From positions 62,001 through 126,000 of the forward strand of contig NZ_JAHEPS010000005.1 of NCBI RefSeq assembly GCF_018596335.1: DNA of 64,000 nucleotides. Reading direction: 5' to 3'. Made by a program: the position numbers and the translations under genes. The DNA comes from Shewanella jiangmenensis (GTDB lineage Bacteria > Pseudomonadota > Gammaproteobacteria > Enterobacterales > Shewanellaceae). Below, piece after piece: positions 1 through 9,835 of this stretch. Each line of letters starts with the position of its first letter. Positions within the stretch are counted from its first letter, which is position 1. The notes below the pieces were generated by a model that had not been told where the DNA came from, ran no database searches, and saw nothing but the letters and a program-made list of their open reading frames with translations.

Positions 1-1029
1 CATGGCATTGTAGATACTGGCGCGCATACCACCCACAATACGGTGGCCCTTGAGTGCAACCAGCCCCGCCGCTTCGGCTTCCTGCAAAAAGGCCTTATCG
101 AGCGACTCATCGGCAAGTTGGAAGGTCACGTTCATCTGCGAGCGGTTGGCCTTCACCACGCCGTTTTTGTAAAAACCTGAGTCATCGATACAGGCGTACA
201 AACGGCGCGCCTTTTCGGCGTTGATGGCCGCAATGGCTTTGACACCGCCAATGGATTTCAGCCAATCAAACACCTGCGCTGCGAGATACCAGGCAAAGGT
301 TGGCGGGGTGTTGTACATGGAGTCGTTTTCGGCGGTCAGGCGATAATCCATGATGGAGGATTGAGTGAGCTGAGGCAGCGAAAGCAGATCCTTACGCACA
401 ATCACAATCGCAAGCCCCGACGGACCAATGTTTTTCTGCGCGCCGGCATAGATAAGACCAAAGCGGCTGACATCGATTTCACGGGACATGATGTTGGACG
501 ACATATCGGCAATAACCGGCCACGGGCAGTCGATATCATCAAAAATTTCGATTCCATCAACCGTCTCATTCGGGCAGTAATGCAGATAGCGATACTGCTC
601 GGCACTGCCGCTGAATACCGGCAGCTCTACCGCGTTCAACCCATTGTCTTTTTTAACGATATTCAGCACATCAATCTGAGCTTCACCTGCAAGCTTCTGC
701 GCTTCTTCCGCCGCCGCTTTTGACCACTGACCACTGACGAGATAGAGCGCACGGCCGTTGTTGCCCAGAAAATTATTCACAACCGCTGAAAACTGACCGC
801 GACCGCCGCCATGCATAAACAGCACATGGTAGTTGTCAGGAATGTTCATGAGTTCACGCAGACAGGCTTCGGAGGACTTCGCCATCTCGATAAAAGGTGC
901 GCCGCGGTGACTCACCTCCATCACAGACACGCCCTGGCCATTCCAATCAAGCAGTTCTTCTTGTGCCTTCTTCATTACGGGTGCAGGCAGCATGGCCGGA
1001 CCGGCACAGAAATTAAACACGGCGCTCAC
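1..1029 (-). CDS. serC: Phosphoserine aminotransferase SerC (C-terminus cut by window edge)
   Basis: PLP-dependent cytoplasmic aminotransferase that converts 3-phosphohydroxypyruvate and glutamate to phosphoserine and 2-oxoglutarate (serine and pyridoxine synthesis). About 343 codons are present and the 3' end lies outside the window. The translation begins [18 protein letters not shown], matching the SerC N-terminus (FNFxAGPAxLP). Further in are the conserved HGGGRGQF glycine-rich segment and [12 protein letters not shown], whose lysine is the PLP Schiff-base residue. The start is taken as GTG at 1027-1029 because AAGGAG sits 7 nt upstream. An ATG between the two is out of frame and meets a stop after six codons. 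It lies downstream of gyrA on the same strand, with a terminator between them, so it is probably transcribed separately. Confidence 0.93.
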   Translation of the reverse strand, partial: MSAVFNFCAGPAMLPAPVMKKAQEELLDWNGQGVSVMEVSHRGAPFIEMAKSSEACLRELMNIPDNYHVLFMHGGGRGQFSAVVNNFLGNNGRALYLVSGQWSKAAAEEAQKLAGEAQIDVLNIVKKDNGLNAVELPVFSGSAEQYRYLHYCPNETVDGIEIFDDIDCPWPVIADMSSNIMSREIDVSRFGLIYAGAQKNIGPSGLAIVIVRKDLLSLPQLTQSSIMDYRLTAENDSMYNTPPTFAWYLAAQVFDWLKSIGGVKAIAAINAEKARRLYACIDDSGFYKNGVVKANRSQMNVTFQLADESLDKAFLQEAEAAGLVALKGHRIVGGMRASIYNAM

Positions 1030-1097
1030 TCATATTCTCCTTGGTACTTAGATGCTTTTATTAATTGCGGGTACGTAAACAAAAATACTGTGTTCGA

Positions 1098-1130
1098 AAT
1101 AAAACGAGCGTCCATAAGACGCCCGTTTTT
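1098..1130 (-). terminator. Rho-independent terminator of gyrA
   Basis: Read on the minus strand there is a 12-bp stem with one mismatch (arms AAAACGGGCGTC and GACGCTCGTTTT), a five-base loop and a TTTTATTT tail. It lies just past the gyrA stop and before serC. Confidence 0.7.
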
Positions 1131-1134
1131 GTCA

Positions 1135-3828
1135 TTACTCTTCGGTGTTGTCGGCGCCGTCTGCGTCCACAACCTCGTCGTGCACGCCGTCCGGCTCAGC
1201 CTCATCCGGATACTCGATGCCATCGTCCTGAATTTCGTCGATGCGCTGCAGGCCAACCACGGTTTCATCGTCGGCTGTACGGATAATGGTCACACCCTGG
1301 GTGTTACGGCCGATGATGGATACACCAACGGCTGGGGTACGTACCAGAGTGCCTTTATCGCTGATGAGCATGATTTCATCGTTCTCACCCACCTGCACTG
1401 CGCCCACCACAGGACCGTTACGCTCGGTCACCTTGATGGACACCACGCCCTTGGTGGCGCGGCTCTTGGCTGGGTATTCGGCAAGTTCAGTCCGCTTACC
1501 AAAGCCGTTGGCAGTAACAGTCAGAATGGCGCTGTCATCTTTTGGCACAATCAGCGACACCACTTTCTGGCCGTCTTCCAGGGCAATACCACGTACACCG
1601 GTGGCACCACGGCCCATCGGACGCACGCCTTTGAAGTTGATTTGTGGCTTGCCTTCTTCATCGAGAACCGGGTTGCCGTTTTCATCAACCACAGCCACTT
1701 CTTCGCCTTCTTTGAAGCGCACCACTTTACCGGCGTCAGAGAACAGCATGATTTCGCTGTTGCCATCGGTGATATCCACACCAATCAGCTGGTCGCCGTC
1801 TTTGAGGTTCACGGCAATGATACCGTTGGAGCGTGGGCGGCTGTACTCGGTCAGTGCGGTCTTCTTCACGGTGCCGTGGGAAGTCGCCATAAGGATGTAC
1901 TTGCCTTCTTCGTATTCACGCACCGGCAGAATGGCGGTAATGCGCTCACCTTCCTGCAATGGCAGCAGGTTGATGATAGGACGGCCACGGGCCTGACGGC
2001 TTGCCAGCGGCAGCTGGTACACCTTGAGCCAGTAGAGCTTACCAAAGTCAGAGAAGCACAAAATGGTGTCGTGGGTGTTGGCAACCAACAGTTTTTCAAC
2101 GAAATCTTCGTCTTTCACCTTGGTCGCCGCTTTACCCTTACCACCACGGCGCTGGGCCTGGTAGTCGGTCAGTGGCTGATACTTGGCGTAGCCTAAGTGC
2201 GACAGAGTCACTACCACGTCTTCTTCGGTTATCAGATCTTCAAGGCTGATATCCACGGCAGACGCGTTGATTTCAGTACGGCGGTTATCGCCAAACTGCT
2301 CAAGAATGAGCTCAAGCTCTTCTTTAATCACTTCCATCAAACGCTCTGGGCTTCTGAGGATGTAAAGCAGCGCAGCGATGATGTCCAGCAGCTCTTCGTA
2401 TTCCTGCAGGATTTTTTCATGCTCAAGACCAGTCAGTTTGTGCAGACGCAGGTCAAGAATCGCCTGAGCCTGTGGCTCAGTCATGAAATAAAGGCCGTCA
2501 CGGATCCCGTATTCAGGCTCAAGCCACTCTGGACGGGCGGCATCGTCACCGGCCTTTTCCAGCATGGCTTTTACTGTGCCAAGATCCCAGCCTTTGGCAA
2601 TCAGACCGGCCTTGGCGTCTGCCGGGCTTGCTGATGCCTTGATAAGGGCAATAATGGGGTCGATGTTGGCAAGGGCAACCGCCAGCGCTTCCAGAATGTG
2701 GGCACGGTCGCGGGCTTTACGCAGCTCGAAAACGGTACGGCGGGTAACCACTTCGCGGCGGTGCAGAATAAAGGCTTCCAGCATCTCTTTAAGGTTAAAG
2801 AGCTTGGGCTGGCCGTTTTGCAGCGCCACCATGTTGATGCCGAAGGAAGACTGCATCTGGGTTTGGGCGTAGAGGTTATTGAGCACCACTTCGCCGGCTT
2901 CACCGCGCTTGATTTCAATGACGATGCGCATGCCGTCTTTGTCAGACTCGTCACGCAGACCGCTGATGCCTTCTATCTTCTTGTCTTTAACCAGCTCGGC
3001 GATTTTTTCAATCAGACGGGCTTTGTTGACCTGATAGGGGATCTCAGAAACGATAATGCGCTCACGGCCGTTGTCTTCGGTTTCAACTTCGGCGCGGGCA
3101 CGCATGATGGCCTTGCCACGACCGGTGCGATAGGCTTCTTCAATGCCTTTACGGCCGTTGATGATAGCGGCAGTCGGGAAGTCGGGGCCGGGAATGTATT
3201 CCATCAGCTGCTCGATAGAGAGCTCAGGCTCTGCAATCAGCGCCAGACAACCTTTCACCACTTCGGTGAGGTTGTGCGGTGGAATATTGGTGGCCATACC
3301 CACGGCGATACCGGACGAACCGTTCACCAGCAGGTTAGGAATTTTGGTCGGCAATACGGCCGGAATTTGTTCGGTGCCGTCGTAGTTGGGCACAAAATCC
3401 ACGGTTTCTTTTTCCAAATCCGCCAGCAGCTCGTGAGCCAGCTTTTCCATGCGGATTTCGGTGTAACGCATTGCTGCTGCGGCGTCGCCGTCGATAGAAC
3501 CGAAGTTACCCTGACCGTCAACCAAGGTGTAGCGCAGCGAAAACGGCTGGGCCATACGCACTATGGTGTCATATACGGCGATGTCACCGTGGGGGTGGTA
3601 CTTACCGATCACGTCGCCCACTACACGGGCAGACTTTTTATACGGCTTGTTCCAGTCGTTCTTGAGTTCACTCATGGCGAACAGCACGCGGCGGTGAACG
3701 GGTTTGAGGCCGTCACGCACATCCGGCAGTGCCCGACCTACGATCACGCTCATGGCGTAATCCAGGTACGAATTCTTGAGTTCGTCTTCGATATTAATTG
3801 GCGAAATTGATGAAGCCAAATCAGTCAT
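1135..3828 (-). CDS. gyrA: DNA gyrase subunit A
   Basis: Catalytic A subunit of DNA gyrase (A2B2), which introduces negative supercoils through a transient double-strand break. From the ATG at 3826-3828 the protein is 897 residues and begins [16 protein letters not shown], in register with E. coli GyrA. An in-frame TTG 11 codons upstream extends the frame, but the ATG fits the family. The breakage-reunion domain fills the first ~520 residues, with the catalytic Tyr in AMRYTEIRM (about residue 122). The C-terminal beta-pinwheel carries the GyrA box (QRRGGKGK, about residue 560), and the tail is very acidic. The quinolone-resistance region reads [10 protein letters not shown]: residue 83 is Ile where the E. 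coli wild type has Ser, while Asp87 is kept. It is divergent from ubiG. Confidence 0.97.
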   Translation of the reverse strand: MTDLASSISPINIEDELKNSYLDYAMSVIVGRALPDVRDGLKPVHRRVLFAMSELKNDWNKPYKKSARVVGDVIGKYHPHGDIAVYDTIVRMAQPFSLRYTLVDGQGNFGSIDGDAAAAMRYTEIRMEKLAHELLADLEKETVDFVPNYDGTEQIPAVLPTKIPNLLVNGSSGIAVGMATNIPPHNLTEVVKGCLALIAEPELSIEQLMEYIPGPDFPTAAIINGRKGIEEAYRTGRGKAIMRARAEVETEDNGRERIIVSEIPYQVNKARLIEKIAELVKDKKIEGISGLRDESDKDGMRIVIEIKRGEAGEVVLNNLYAQTQMQSSFGINMVALQNGQPKLFNLKEMLEAFILHRREVVTRRTVFELRKARDRAHILEALAVALANIDPIIALIKASASPADAKAGLIAKGWDLGTVKAMLEKAGDDAARPEWLEPEYGIRDGLYFMTEPQAQAILDLRLHKLTGLEHEKILQEYEELLDIIAALLYILRSPERLMEVIKEELELILEQFGDNRRTEINASAVDISLEDLITEEDVVVTLSHLGYAKYQPLTDYQAQRRGGKGKAATKVKDEDFVEKLLVANTHDTILCFSDFGKLYWLKVYQLPLASRQARGRPIINLLPLQEGERITAILPVREYEEGKYILMATSHGTVKKTALTEYSRPRSNGIIAVNLKDGDQLIGVDITDGNSEIMLFSDAGKVVRFKEGEEVAVVDENGNPVLDEEGKPQINFKGVRPMGRGATGVRGIALEDGQKVVSLIVPKDDSAILTVTANGFGKRTELAEYPAKSRATKGVVSIKVTERNGPVVGAVQVGENDEIMLISDKGTLVRTPAVGVSIIGRNTQGVTIIRTADDETVVGLQRIDEIQDDGIEYPDEAEPDGVHDEVVDADGADNTEE

Positions 3829-3904
3829 AAACTGCTCGATCCCCTGAAAATTAGCTGACAAGTCGTTTTCCGTGTCATTGTCGAGCCTTCAAACGTGATT
3901 TGGC

Positions 3905-3910
3905 ATTCTA
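3905..3910 (-). promoter_or_regulatory. Possible -10 of the gyrA promoter
   Basis: On the minus strand TAGAAT lies about 75 nt upstream of the gyrA ATG, with a weak -35-like TTTCGA 16 nt further upstream. Found by eye only. Confidence 0.3.
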
Positions 3911-4207
3911 ACACAGTAATTTAATGTCGAAACCCCCTTAACCGGATCCGCTTAACGGCCATGTGCTGACTGTCAACACTCAGCACAAAGCCATAAGCTA
4001 TCCTATTGATAAAAAACGACGTTAATCACTACCGGCGAACAGGTTTGTGGTAAAAATAGCGCAACTTTTTTATCCCACGGATTTTGCGGCCGCCTTTTTT
4101 GTTGAATTTTTGTACCATTCGCATAAAAAACCGACCAAACCCAAAAAATTCCAGAGGCTTAGCACAAGAGTTACGGCTTTTGGCTTCGCTAAGACTGCGC
4201 AAGCGGC

Positions 4208-4213
4208 TATAAT
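4208..4213 (+). promoter_or_regulatory. Possible -10 of the ubiG promoter
   Basis: A perfect TATAAT lies 80 nt upstream of the ubiG start; the -35 region is poor (TTCGCT at 17-bp spacing). The rest of the 3.86-4.29 kb gyrA-ubiG intergenic region shows no gene. Confidence 0.4.
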
Positions 4214-4292
4214 GGCGCCACTTTTGCCTTTTATACCGGTTAACGGGCGCTACCGCCCTGCTGTAACCGGCCAGCGCTTTATGGGGCCCACT

Positions 4293-5006
4293 ATGTCTGA
4301 AGCCATGAATGTCGATACCAAGGAAATAGCCAAGTTTGAGAGGATGGCCGCCAGTTGGTGGGATCCGGACGGCGAATTCAAACCCCTGCATCAGCTTAAT
4401 CCACTTAGATTGAATTACATCGACTCAAGCTGCGGTGGTCTCTTTGGCAAAACCGTACTGGACGTTGGCTGCGGCGGCGGCATCCTGTCTGAAAGCATGG
4501 CAAGAATCGGCGCTAAGGTGACCGGCCTTGATATGGGCGCGGAGCCTTTGGATGTGGCGCGCCTGCACGCCCTCGAGGCCGGCGTCAGCATTGACTATAT
4601 CCAGTGCACCGCCGAGGAGCACAGCGCCAGTCGCCGCGAGCATTATGATGTGGTGACCTGCATGGAAATGCTTGAGCACGTGCCGGACCCGCTCTCAGTC
4701 ATCAAGGCTTGCTGTGACATGGTAAAGCCGGGCGGCATGGTGTATTTCTCCACCATCAACCGCAATATCCGCTCCTACGTCGAAACCATCCTCGGCGCCG
4801 AATATCTTTTGAAGATGCTGCCTGTCGGCACCCACGAGCACAGCAAATTCATCAAACCCTCTGAACTGATTGCCATGGTCGATGAAACCGAGCTTTTCTG
4901 TAAGGATGCTGTCGGCGTAACCTACAACCCGCTCACCGGCATTTTCCGCTACACCTCAAGCCTTGAGGTGAACTACATGATTGCCACGGAAAAAGCCCGT
5001 GACTGA
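4293..5006 (+). CDS. ubiG: Ubiquinone biosynthesis O-methyltransferase UbiG
   Basis: SAM-dependent methyltransferase that carries out both O-methylations in ubiquinone synthesis, at the inner face of the membrane. The 237-residue protein starts [20 protein letters not shown]. The open frame extends upstream, but this ATG (4293) gives the usual length of about 240 and follows a GGGG run; an ATG at 4281 is the alternative. The class I methyltransferase core is clear: motif [15 protein letters not shown] (about residues 57-70), an acidic strand-end residue in VTGLDMG, and [11 protein letters not shown] around residue 120. The [12 protein letters not shown] segment is typical of UbiG. The 3' end overlaps the next gene by about 8 nt, so the two are probably co-transcribed and coupled. 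Confidence 0.96.
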   Translation: MSEAMNVDTKEIAKFERMAASWWDPDGEFKPLHQLNPLRLNYIDSSCGGLFGKTVLDVGCGGGILSESMARIGAKVTGLDMGAEPLDVARLHALEAGVSIDYIQCTAEEHSASRREHYDVVTCMEMLEHVPDPLSVIKACCDMVKPGGMVYFSTINRNIRSYVETILGAEYLLKMLPVGTHEHSKFIKPSELIAMVDETELFCKDAVGVTYNPLTGIFRYTSSLEVNYMIATEKARD

Positions 5007-5703
5007 CGCAGCAGCCCACGGCGTACTGTCCGGCGTATTGTTTGATCTTGACGGCACGCTGGTTGATACAGCGCCGGATCTGGTCGCGGCGCTTAATTTA
5101 TCCCTCCATGAGCACGGTTTTGCCAAGGTGAGCCTCGCGCAGATGCGCCACGTTGCCTCCCATGGCAGTATGGCGCTGGTGCGCGCCGGTGCCCCTGGCA
5201 TCACTGACGCCGAGGCGCTGATGCTGCAGCAGGCGCTGCTTCGTCACTACCATCAGGTTAACGGCAACCACGCCACGCTGTTTGACGGGGTTGCAGCGCT
5301 GCTTGATGGGCTTGCTGCAAAAGGGATCCCCTGGGGCATAGTGACCAATAAAGCCGCCCGCTACGCCCGGCCTTTAATCAATAAGCTTGGGCTTACAAGC
5401 GCGCGCACCGTTTCACGCGCTAATAAAGGCAACTATTTCTGCCAAAGCCTTATCAGTGGTGACAGCGTGACCCGGGGTAAACCCGACGCCGCACCGCTGC
5501 TGCTGGCTGCAAGCCAGATTGGCTGTATGCCATCACGGATTTTTTATCTTGGGGATGCGCGCCGTGATATGGAATCGGCCCGCGCTGCCGGCATGGTTTC
5601 TGTGCTTGCCAGCTGGGGTTATCTTGACGGCGATGAGGTGACCAACTGGCCAGTGGATTTGCGCCTCGAGCGCGCCGATGAGTTGCTGTCACACCTCGCC
5701 TGA
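4999..5703 (+). CDS. HAD-superfamily phosphatase, Gph/MupP type
   Basis: Hydrolase of the phosphoglycolate phosphatase branch of the HAD superfamily. The nucleophile motif is [16 protein letters not shown] (Asp near residue 16), motif II is IVTNK, the lysine motif is in GKPDAAP, and the metal motif is [12 protein letters not shown] helical cap lies between motifs I and II. In Pseudomonas the gene next to ubiG is mupP (N-acetylmuramic acid 6-phosphate phosphatase), and the GD-x-RRD motif and ubiG linkage favour that function over Gph. This is inference. The start is uncertain: GTG at 4999 (GGA 8 nt upstream, overlapping the ubiG stop by 8 nt) is preferred over TTG at 4981. About 15 residues between motifs II and III ([12 protein letters not shown]) look inserted. 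The stop codon lies in an 18-bp tandem repeat. Confidence 0.88.
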   Translation: MTDAAAHGVLSGVLFDLDGTLVDTAPDLVAALNLSLHEHGFAKVSLAQMRHVASHGSMALVRAGAPGITDAEALMLQQALLRHYHQVNGNHATLFDGVAALLDGLAAKGIPWGIVTNKAARYARPLINKLGLTSARTVSRANKGNYFCQSLISGDSVTRGKPDAAPLLLAASQIGCMPSRIFYLGDARRDMESARAAGMVSVLASWGYLDGDEVTNWPVDLRLERADELLSHLA

Positions 5704-5733
5704 GACTTAGACTGAGCCTGAGACTGGGACTGA
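5698..5733 (+). repeat. 18-bp tandem duplication spanning the HAD-gene stop codon
   Basis: GCCTGAGACTTAGACTGA (5698-5715) is followed directly by GCCTGAGACTGGGACTGA (5716-5733), with two mismatches. The first copy contains the TGA stop (5701-5703). Because 18 is a multiple of three, the second copy puts another in-frame TGA 18 nt downstream. Confidence 0.85.
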
Positions 5734-5746
5734 CTCTGATTCTGGA

Positions 5747-5767
5747 GCTGGTGCAGTGCTGGTGCAG
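5747..5767 (+). repeat. 11-bp direct repeat
   Basis: GCTGGTGCAG occurs twice, at 5747 and 5758, with one base between. It continues the low-complexity tract after the HAD-gene stop codon. Confidence 0.7.
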
Positions 5768-5982
5768 CTCCGCCAGCTTTACCGCATTTGAGCAATCAAT
5801 TGGCACTTTAGCGCTATTTTTACGGGCGCTTGAGCAGCGTTTTGAGTCTTACCTTTGACCAGCGTGTGAGCCACAGTTTTGGTGCCTAACTTTGGGACCC
5901 ATTTTCGACCGCTTTTTCCGCCCGTCTGCAACCCCGAAATGGGGTATTAGTAACAGTCGAACGGCTTGTCAATCGATCGTCT

Positions 5983-6011
5983 ATCGATCGCTTGCAAGAT
6001 AAGCGATCGAT
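5983..6011. repeat. GATC-rich 11-bp inverted repeat
   Basis: ATCGATCGCTT (5983-5993) and AAGCGATCGAT (6001-6011) form a perfect 11-bp inverted repeat with a 7-nt loop. A further CGATCG copy at 5973-5978 gives three GATC sites within about 35 bp. There is no U-tract, so it is not a normal terminator. It lies in the 640-bp region upstream of nrdA. Confidence 0.75.
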
Positions 6012-6076
6012 TCAGGTCCAAGCAGCGTACAAAAAAGCACCTGCGCCCAAGCGGCCTAGTGCAGATTTGAGCTTCA

Positions 6077-6106
6077 ACGTTAGTCATCACTAACGTGGGA
6101 TTTTTT
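6077..6106 (+). terminator. Hairpin with T-run upstream of nrdA
   Basis: The arms ACGTTAGT (6077-6084) and ACTAACGT (6089-6096) enclose a CATC loop, and GGGATTTTTT follows. It resembles a terminator but the stem is AT-rich and it lies 370 bp past the HAD gene, so it may serve another transcript or be an attenuator. Confidence 0.45.
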
Positions 6107-6160
6107 CCAAAAGATATCCACAAGATCTTAAGAGACTTCCTACTTGCAAATGCGTCCTCA

Positions 6161-6176
6161 CCTCACTATCTTGTAT
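6161..6176. promoter_or_regulatory. NrdR box 1 (degenerate)
   Basis: The 16-mer CCTCACTATCTTGTAT shares the right half of the NrdR consensus (ACACWATATATWGTGT as I recall it), about 11 of 16 positions. It lies exactly 31 bp upstream of the better box at 6192; two boxes about three helical turns apart are the known arrangement for this repressor. Confidence 0.6.
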
Positions 6177-6191
6177 CTTAAATCTTAATAA

Positions 6192-6207
6192 GCACCATAT
6201 CTTGTGT
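6192..6207. promoter_or_regulatory. NrdR box 2
   Basis: GCACCATATCTTGTGT matches the NrdR palindrome at about 13 of 16 positions and lies about 140 bp upstream of nrdA. NrdR is the ATP/dATP-sensing repressor of ribonucleotide reductase genes, so nrdAB is probably under its control. Confidence 0.7.
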
Positions 6208-6345
6208 ATTGGTAGCAATCAGACACACTAGAAACGTCCCTTCCCCACGGGTGGCATCAGACCCCCGACTGTCGTTGGGGAAATAGCGGAACGATTGTTT
6301 ACATGGATATGTAGCTCAATACCAATCAATAAAGGCCTATCTTCA

Positions 6346-8634
6346 ATGAATAGCAACATGACAGTCACTAAGCGCAGTGGCGAGCGCGAGAACATCGATC
6401 TCGACAAAATCCACCGCGTGGTTACCTGGGCAGCCAAAGGCTTAAAGAATGTTTCCGTTTCTGAAGTAGAACTGCGATCGCATCTGCAGTTTTTTGATGG
6501 TATCCCCACCGAAGCTATCCATGAGACCATCATCAAGGCAGCGGCGGATCTGATCTCCCCAGAGTCACCGGACTATCAGTTTCTGGCAGCGCGCCTGGCC
6601 GTATTCCACCTGCGTAAAAAAGCCTTTGGTCAGTTTGAGCCGCCGAAGCTGTATGACCATGTGGTGAAACTGGTCGAGATGGGCAAATACGACAAGCACA
6701 TCCTCGAAGACTACACCTGCGAAGAGCTGGACGTGCTCGACAGCTACATCGACCACTGGCGTGACATGAACTTCTCTTATGCTGCCGTTAAGCAGCTTGA
6801 GGGTAAGTACCTGGTGCAAAACCGCGTGACCCACGAGGTGTATGAGAGCGCCCAGTTCCTCTACATCCTGGTTGCTGCCTGTCTGTTTGCCAACTATCCG
6901 AAAGAGACCCGTCTTAAGTACGTCAAAGACTTCTATGACGCCGTGTCTACTTTCAAAATTTCGCTGCCCACGCCGATTATGTCCGGTGTGCGTACCCCTA
7001 CCCGTCAGTTCAGCTCCTGCGTACTGATTGAGTGTGGTGACAGCCTGGATTCCATCAACGCTACCGCCTCTTCCATCGTGAAGTACGTGAGTCAGCGTGC
7101 CGGCATTGGCGTAAACGCCGGTCGTATCCGTGCCCTTGGCAGCCCAATCCGTGGCGGCGAAGCGTTCCACACCGGCTGTCTGCCGTTTTACAAGTACTTC
7201 CAGACCGCGGTGAAGTCCTGCTCTCAGGGCGGCGTTCGCGGCGGTGCTGCTACCCTGTTCTACCCAATCTGGCACCTGGAAGTCGAATCCCTGCTGGTAC
7301 TGAAGAACAACCGCGGCGTGGAAGATAACCGTATCCGTCACCTGGACTACGGCGTACAGCTTAACAAGCTGATGTATCAGCGCCTCATCAAGGGCGAAAA
7401 CATCACCCTGTTCAGCCCATCCGATGTACCGGGTCTGTACGACGCCTTCTTTGAAAATCAGGATGAGTTCGAGCGCCTGTACAACCAGTACGAGCAAGAC
7501 AGCAGCATCCGCAAGAAGACCCTTAAGGCAGTTGAACTCTTTTCACTGATGATGCAGGAGCGCGCCTCTACCGGCCGTATCTACGTGCAGAACGTGGATC
7601 ACTGCAACACCCACAGTCCGTTCGACCCAAGTGTGGCGCCAATCCGTCAGTCCAACCTGTGTCTGGAAATTGCACTGCCAACCAAGCCTTTGGAGAGCGT
7701 GGATGACACCAGCGGCGAAATCGCCCTGTGTACCCTGTCGGCGCTCAACCTGGGTGCGATTGCCAACCTGGAAGAACTCGAAGGTCTGTCAGATCTGGCC
7801 GTACGTGCCCTCGACAGCCTGCTGGACTATCAGGACTACCCTATCAAGGCGGCCAAACAGGGCTCCATGAACCGCCGCACTCTGGGTATTGGTGTGATTA
7901 ACTTCGCCAACTATCTGGCTAAGAACGGTAAGCGCTACTCTGACGGCAGCGCCAACAACCTGACCCACAAAACCTTTGAAGCCATTCAGTTCAACCTGCT
8001 GAAAGCCTCAATGAATCTGGCGAAGGAAAAAGGTGCCTGCCCTGCGTTCCACGAGACCACTTATTCTCAGGGTATTTTGCCAATCGACACCTATAAGCGC
8101 GATCTGGACAAGATTTGCTCCGAGCCTCTGCACCTTGACTGGGAAGGCCTGCGTGAAGACATCAAGCGTCACGGTCTGCGTAACTCTACCCTGTCAGCGC
8201 TGATGCCATCTGAGACCTCATCGCAGATCTCCAACGCCACCAACGGCATTGAGCCACCACGTGGCCTGATTTCCGTCAAGGCGAGTAAAGACGGTCAGCT
8301 CAAGCAGGTAGTACCGGATTTTGATGAGCTCAAGTACGCTTACGAGCTGCTGTGGCAGATGCCATCCAACGATGGTTACCTGCAACTTGTTGGTATTATG
8401 CAGAAATTCGTCGACCAGGCGATTTCAGCCAACACCAACTACGATCCAGCCCGTTTCGAAGGTCGTAAGGTTCCAATGCAGATCCTGCTTAAAGATCTGC
8501 TGACCGCCTATAAACTGGGCCTCAAGACCCTCTACTACCATAACACCCGTGACGGTGCGACCGATCAGCATGATGACATTGCTGTGGTCGAAAAAGAGGA
8601 TGACGGCTGTGCCGGCGGCGCCTGTAAGATTTAA
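6346..8634 (+). CDS. nrdA: Ribonucleoside-diphosphate reductase 1 subunit alpha
   Basis: Large (R1) subunit of aerobic class Ia ribonucleotide reductase, which reduces NDPs to dNDPs in the cytoplasm. The 762-residue protein begins MNSNMTVTKRSGERENIDLD and is close to E. coli NrdA along its length. An N-terminal ATP-cone domain (about 1-95) provides overall allosteric control. The active-site thiols are visible: Cys in QFSSCVLIECGD (the 225 position), the NLCLE triad (N437/C439/E441 positions) and EIALCTLS (C462). The C-terminal shuttle pair is the CxxxxC in DDGCAGGACKI. The ATG at 6346 gives the family length; an ATG at 6358 is a possible alternative. A 70-bp gap with a hairpin separates it from nrdB. 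Two NrdR-type boxes lie upstream. Confidence 0.98.
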   Translation: MNSNMTVTKRSGERENIDLDKIHRVVTWAAKGLKNVSVSEVELRSHLQFFDGIPTEAIHETIIKAAADLISPESPDYQFLAARLAVFHLRKKAFGQFEPPKLYDHVVKLVEMGKYDKHILEDYTCEELDVLDSYIDHWRDMNFSYAAVKQLEGKYLVQNRVTHEVYESAQFLYILVAACLFANYPKETRLKYVKDFYDAVSTFKISLPTPIMSGVRTPTRQFSSCVLIECGDSLDSINATASSIVKYVSQRAGIGVNAGRIRALGSPIRGGEAFHTGCLPFYKYFQTAVKSCSQGGVRGGAATLFYPIWHLEVESLLVLKNNRGVEDNRIRHLDYGVQLNKLMYQRLIKGENITLFSPSDVPGLYDAFFENQDEFERLYNQYEQDSSIRKKTLKAVELFSLMMQERASTGRIYVQNVDHCNTHSPFDPSVAPIRQSNLCLEIALPTKPLESVDDTSGEIALCTLSALNLGAIANLEELEGLSDLAVRALDSLLDYQDYPIKAAKQGSMNRRTLGIGVINFANYLAKNGKRYSDGSANNLTHKTFEAIQFNLLKASMNLAKEKGACPAFHETTYSQGILPIDTYKRDLDKICSEPLHLDWEGLREDIKRHGLRNSTLSALMPSETSSQISNATNGIEPPRGLISVKASKDGQLKQVVPDFDELKYAYELLWQMPSNDGYLQLVGIMQKFVDQAISANTNYDPARFEGRKVPMQILLKDLLTAYKLGLKTLYYHNTRDGATDQHDDIAVVEKEDDGCAGGACKI

Positions 8635-8666
8635 CGCAGGCTACTACAGGGACATTTAGTGTTAAC

Positions 8667-8685
8667 GGGGGGCTTGGCCCCCTTT
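8667..8685 (+). other. Intercistronic hairpin between nrdA and nrdB
   Basis: GGGGGG-CTTGG-CCCCC followed by TTTA lies between the nrdA stop and the nrdB ribosome site. The stem is 5-6 bp and GC-only. It could stop some transcripts or protect the nrdA 3' end; nrdB presumably depends on read-through. Confidence 0.5.
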
Positions 8686-8704
8686 ATACCGGAATAGAGA
8701 AATC

Positions 8705-9835
8705 ATGGCTTACAGTACTTTTTGTCAAACACCCAACGATGCCACCCGCGAGCCGATGTTTTTTGGTCAGTCGGTTAACGTTGCCCGTTACGATCAGCAG
8801 CGTTATGAAGTATTCGAAAAGCTGATTGAAAAACAGCTGTCGTTCTTCTGGCGCCCGGAAGAAGTCGATGTAAGCCGTGACAAAATCGATTTCGGTAAAC
8901 TGCCGGATCACGAAAAACACATCTTTATCTCCAACCTCAAGTATCAGACCCTGCTGGACTCGATTCAGGGTCGCAGCCCCAACGTGGCATTTTTGCCGCT
9001 GGTGTCACTGCCTGAGCTGGAAACCTGGATTGAAACCTGGTCGTTCTCCGAGACCATTCACTCCCGCTCGTATACCCATATCATCCGTAACATCGTCAAC
9101 GACCCGTCTGTGGTGTTCGACGATATCGTGGTGAACGAGGAAATCCTCAAGCGCGCCGGCGACATCTCGGCCTACTACGACAAGCTCATCAAGCTGACCC
9201 AGATTTATCATCTCCATGGTCAGGGCACCCACACAGTGGACGGCCATCTGGTGGAAGTGACAGTACGTGAGCTTAAAAAAGCGCTCTACCTGTGCATGAT
9301 GTCGGTGAACGCACTCGAAGCCATCCGCTTTTACGTCAGTTTCGCCTGCTCGTTTGCCTTTGCCGAGCGCAAACTGATGGAAGGCAACGCCAAAATCATC
9401 CGCCTTATTGCCCGCGATGAAGCGCTGCACCTGAACTCTACCCAGCACATCATCAACATCATGCAGGGTGGCAAGGACGATGCCGAAATGGCCGAAATCG
9501 CCAAAGAGTGCGAGCAGGAAGCCTACGATTTGTTCGTGCGCGCCGCCGAGCAGGAAAAAGCCTGGGCCAAGTATCTGTTTAAAGACGGCTCCATGATTGG
9601 CCTGAACGAACAAATTCTGTGTCAGTACGTGGAGTTCATCACCAACCAGCGCATGAAGTCAGTGGGCCTCGCTCAGCCTTATGCCGAGCTCACCAACCCG
9701 CTGCCCTGGATGAAAAACTGGCTTGAAAGTGACGCGGTACAGGTGGCTCCTCAGGAAGTGGAAGTCTCGTCCTATCTGGTTGGCCAAATCGACGCCTCTG
9801 TCGATGAAAACGAGTTCTCCGACTTTGATCTTTAA
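8705..9835 (+). CDS. nrdB: Ribonucleoside-diphosphate reductase 1 subunit beta
   Basis: R2 subunit of class Ia ribonucleotide reductase, which holds the diferric-tyrosyl radical. The length is 376 residues, identical to E. coli NrdB. The first iron-ligand region includes [12 protein letters not shown], where Glu and His are ligands and the Tyr (about residue 123) is the radical site. The second carboxylate set is in [15 protein letters not shown]. The C-terminal tail ([20 protein letters not shown]) is the peptide that docks to NrdA. It begins [12 protein letters not shown]. It overlaps the downstream ferredoxin gene, so the three genes work as one unit. Confidence 0.98.
   Translation: MAYSTFCQTPNDATREPMFFGQSVNVARYDQQRYEVFEKLIEKQLSFFWRPEEVDVSRDKIDFGKLPDHEKHIFISNLKYQTLLDSIQGRSPNVAFLPLVSLPELETWIETWSFSETIHSRSYTHIIRNIVNDPSVVFDDIVVNEEILKRAGDISAYYDKLIKLTQIYHLHGQGTHTVDGHLVEVTVRELKKALYLCMMSVNALEAIRFYVSFACSFAFAERKLMEGNAKIIRLIARDEALHLNSTQHIINIMQGGKDDAEMAEIAKECEQEAYDLFVRAAEQEKAWAKYLFKDGSMIGLNEQILCQYVEFITNQRMKSVGLAQPYAELTNPLPWMKNWLESDAVQVAPQEVEVSSYLVGQIDASVDENEFSDFDL

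Noticed and set aside
811..3810. Long open frames on the + strand opposite gyrA and the serC start (811-2196, 2698-3810)
   Set aside because: They lie antisense to a complete gyrA and have His/Gly-rich, non-family composition typical of reverse-frame shadows.
6114..6122. DnaA-box-like ATATCCACA upstream of nrdA
   Set aside because: One mismatch from TTATNCACA and a single copy; too weak to report as a site.
6565..7497. 310-codon frame opposite nrdA
   Set aside because: Antisense shadow inside a fully conserved gene.
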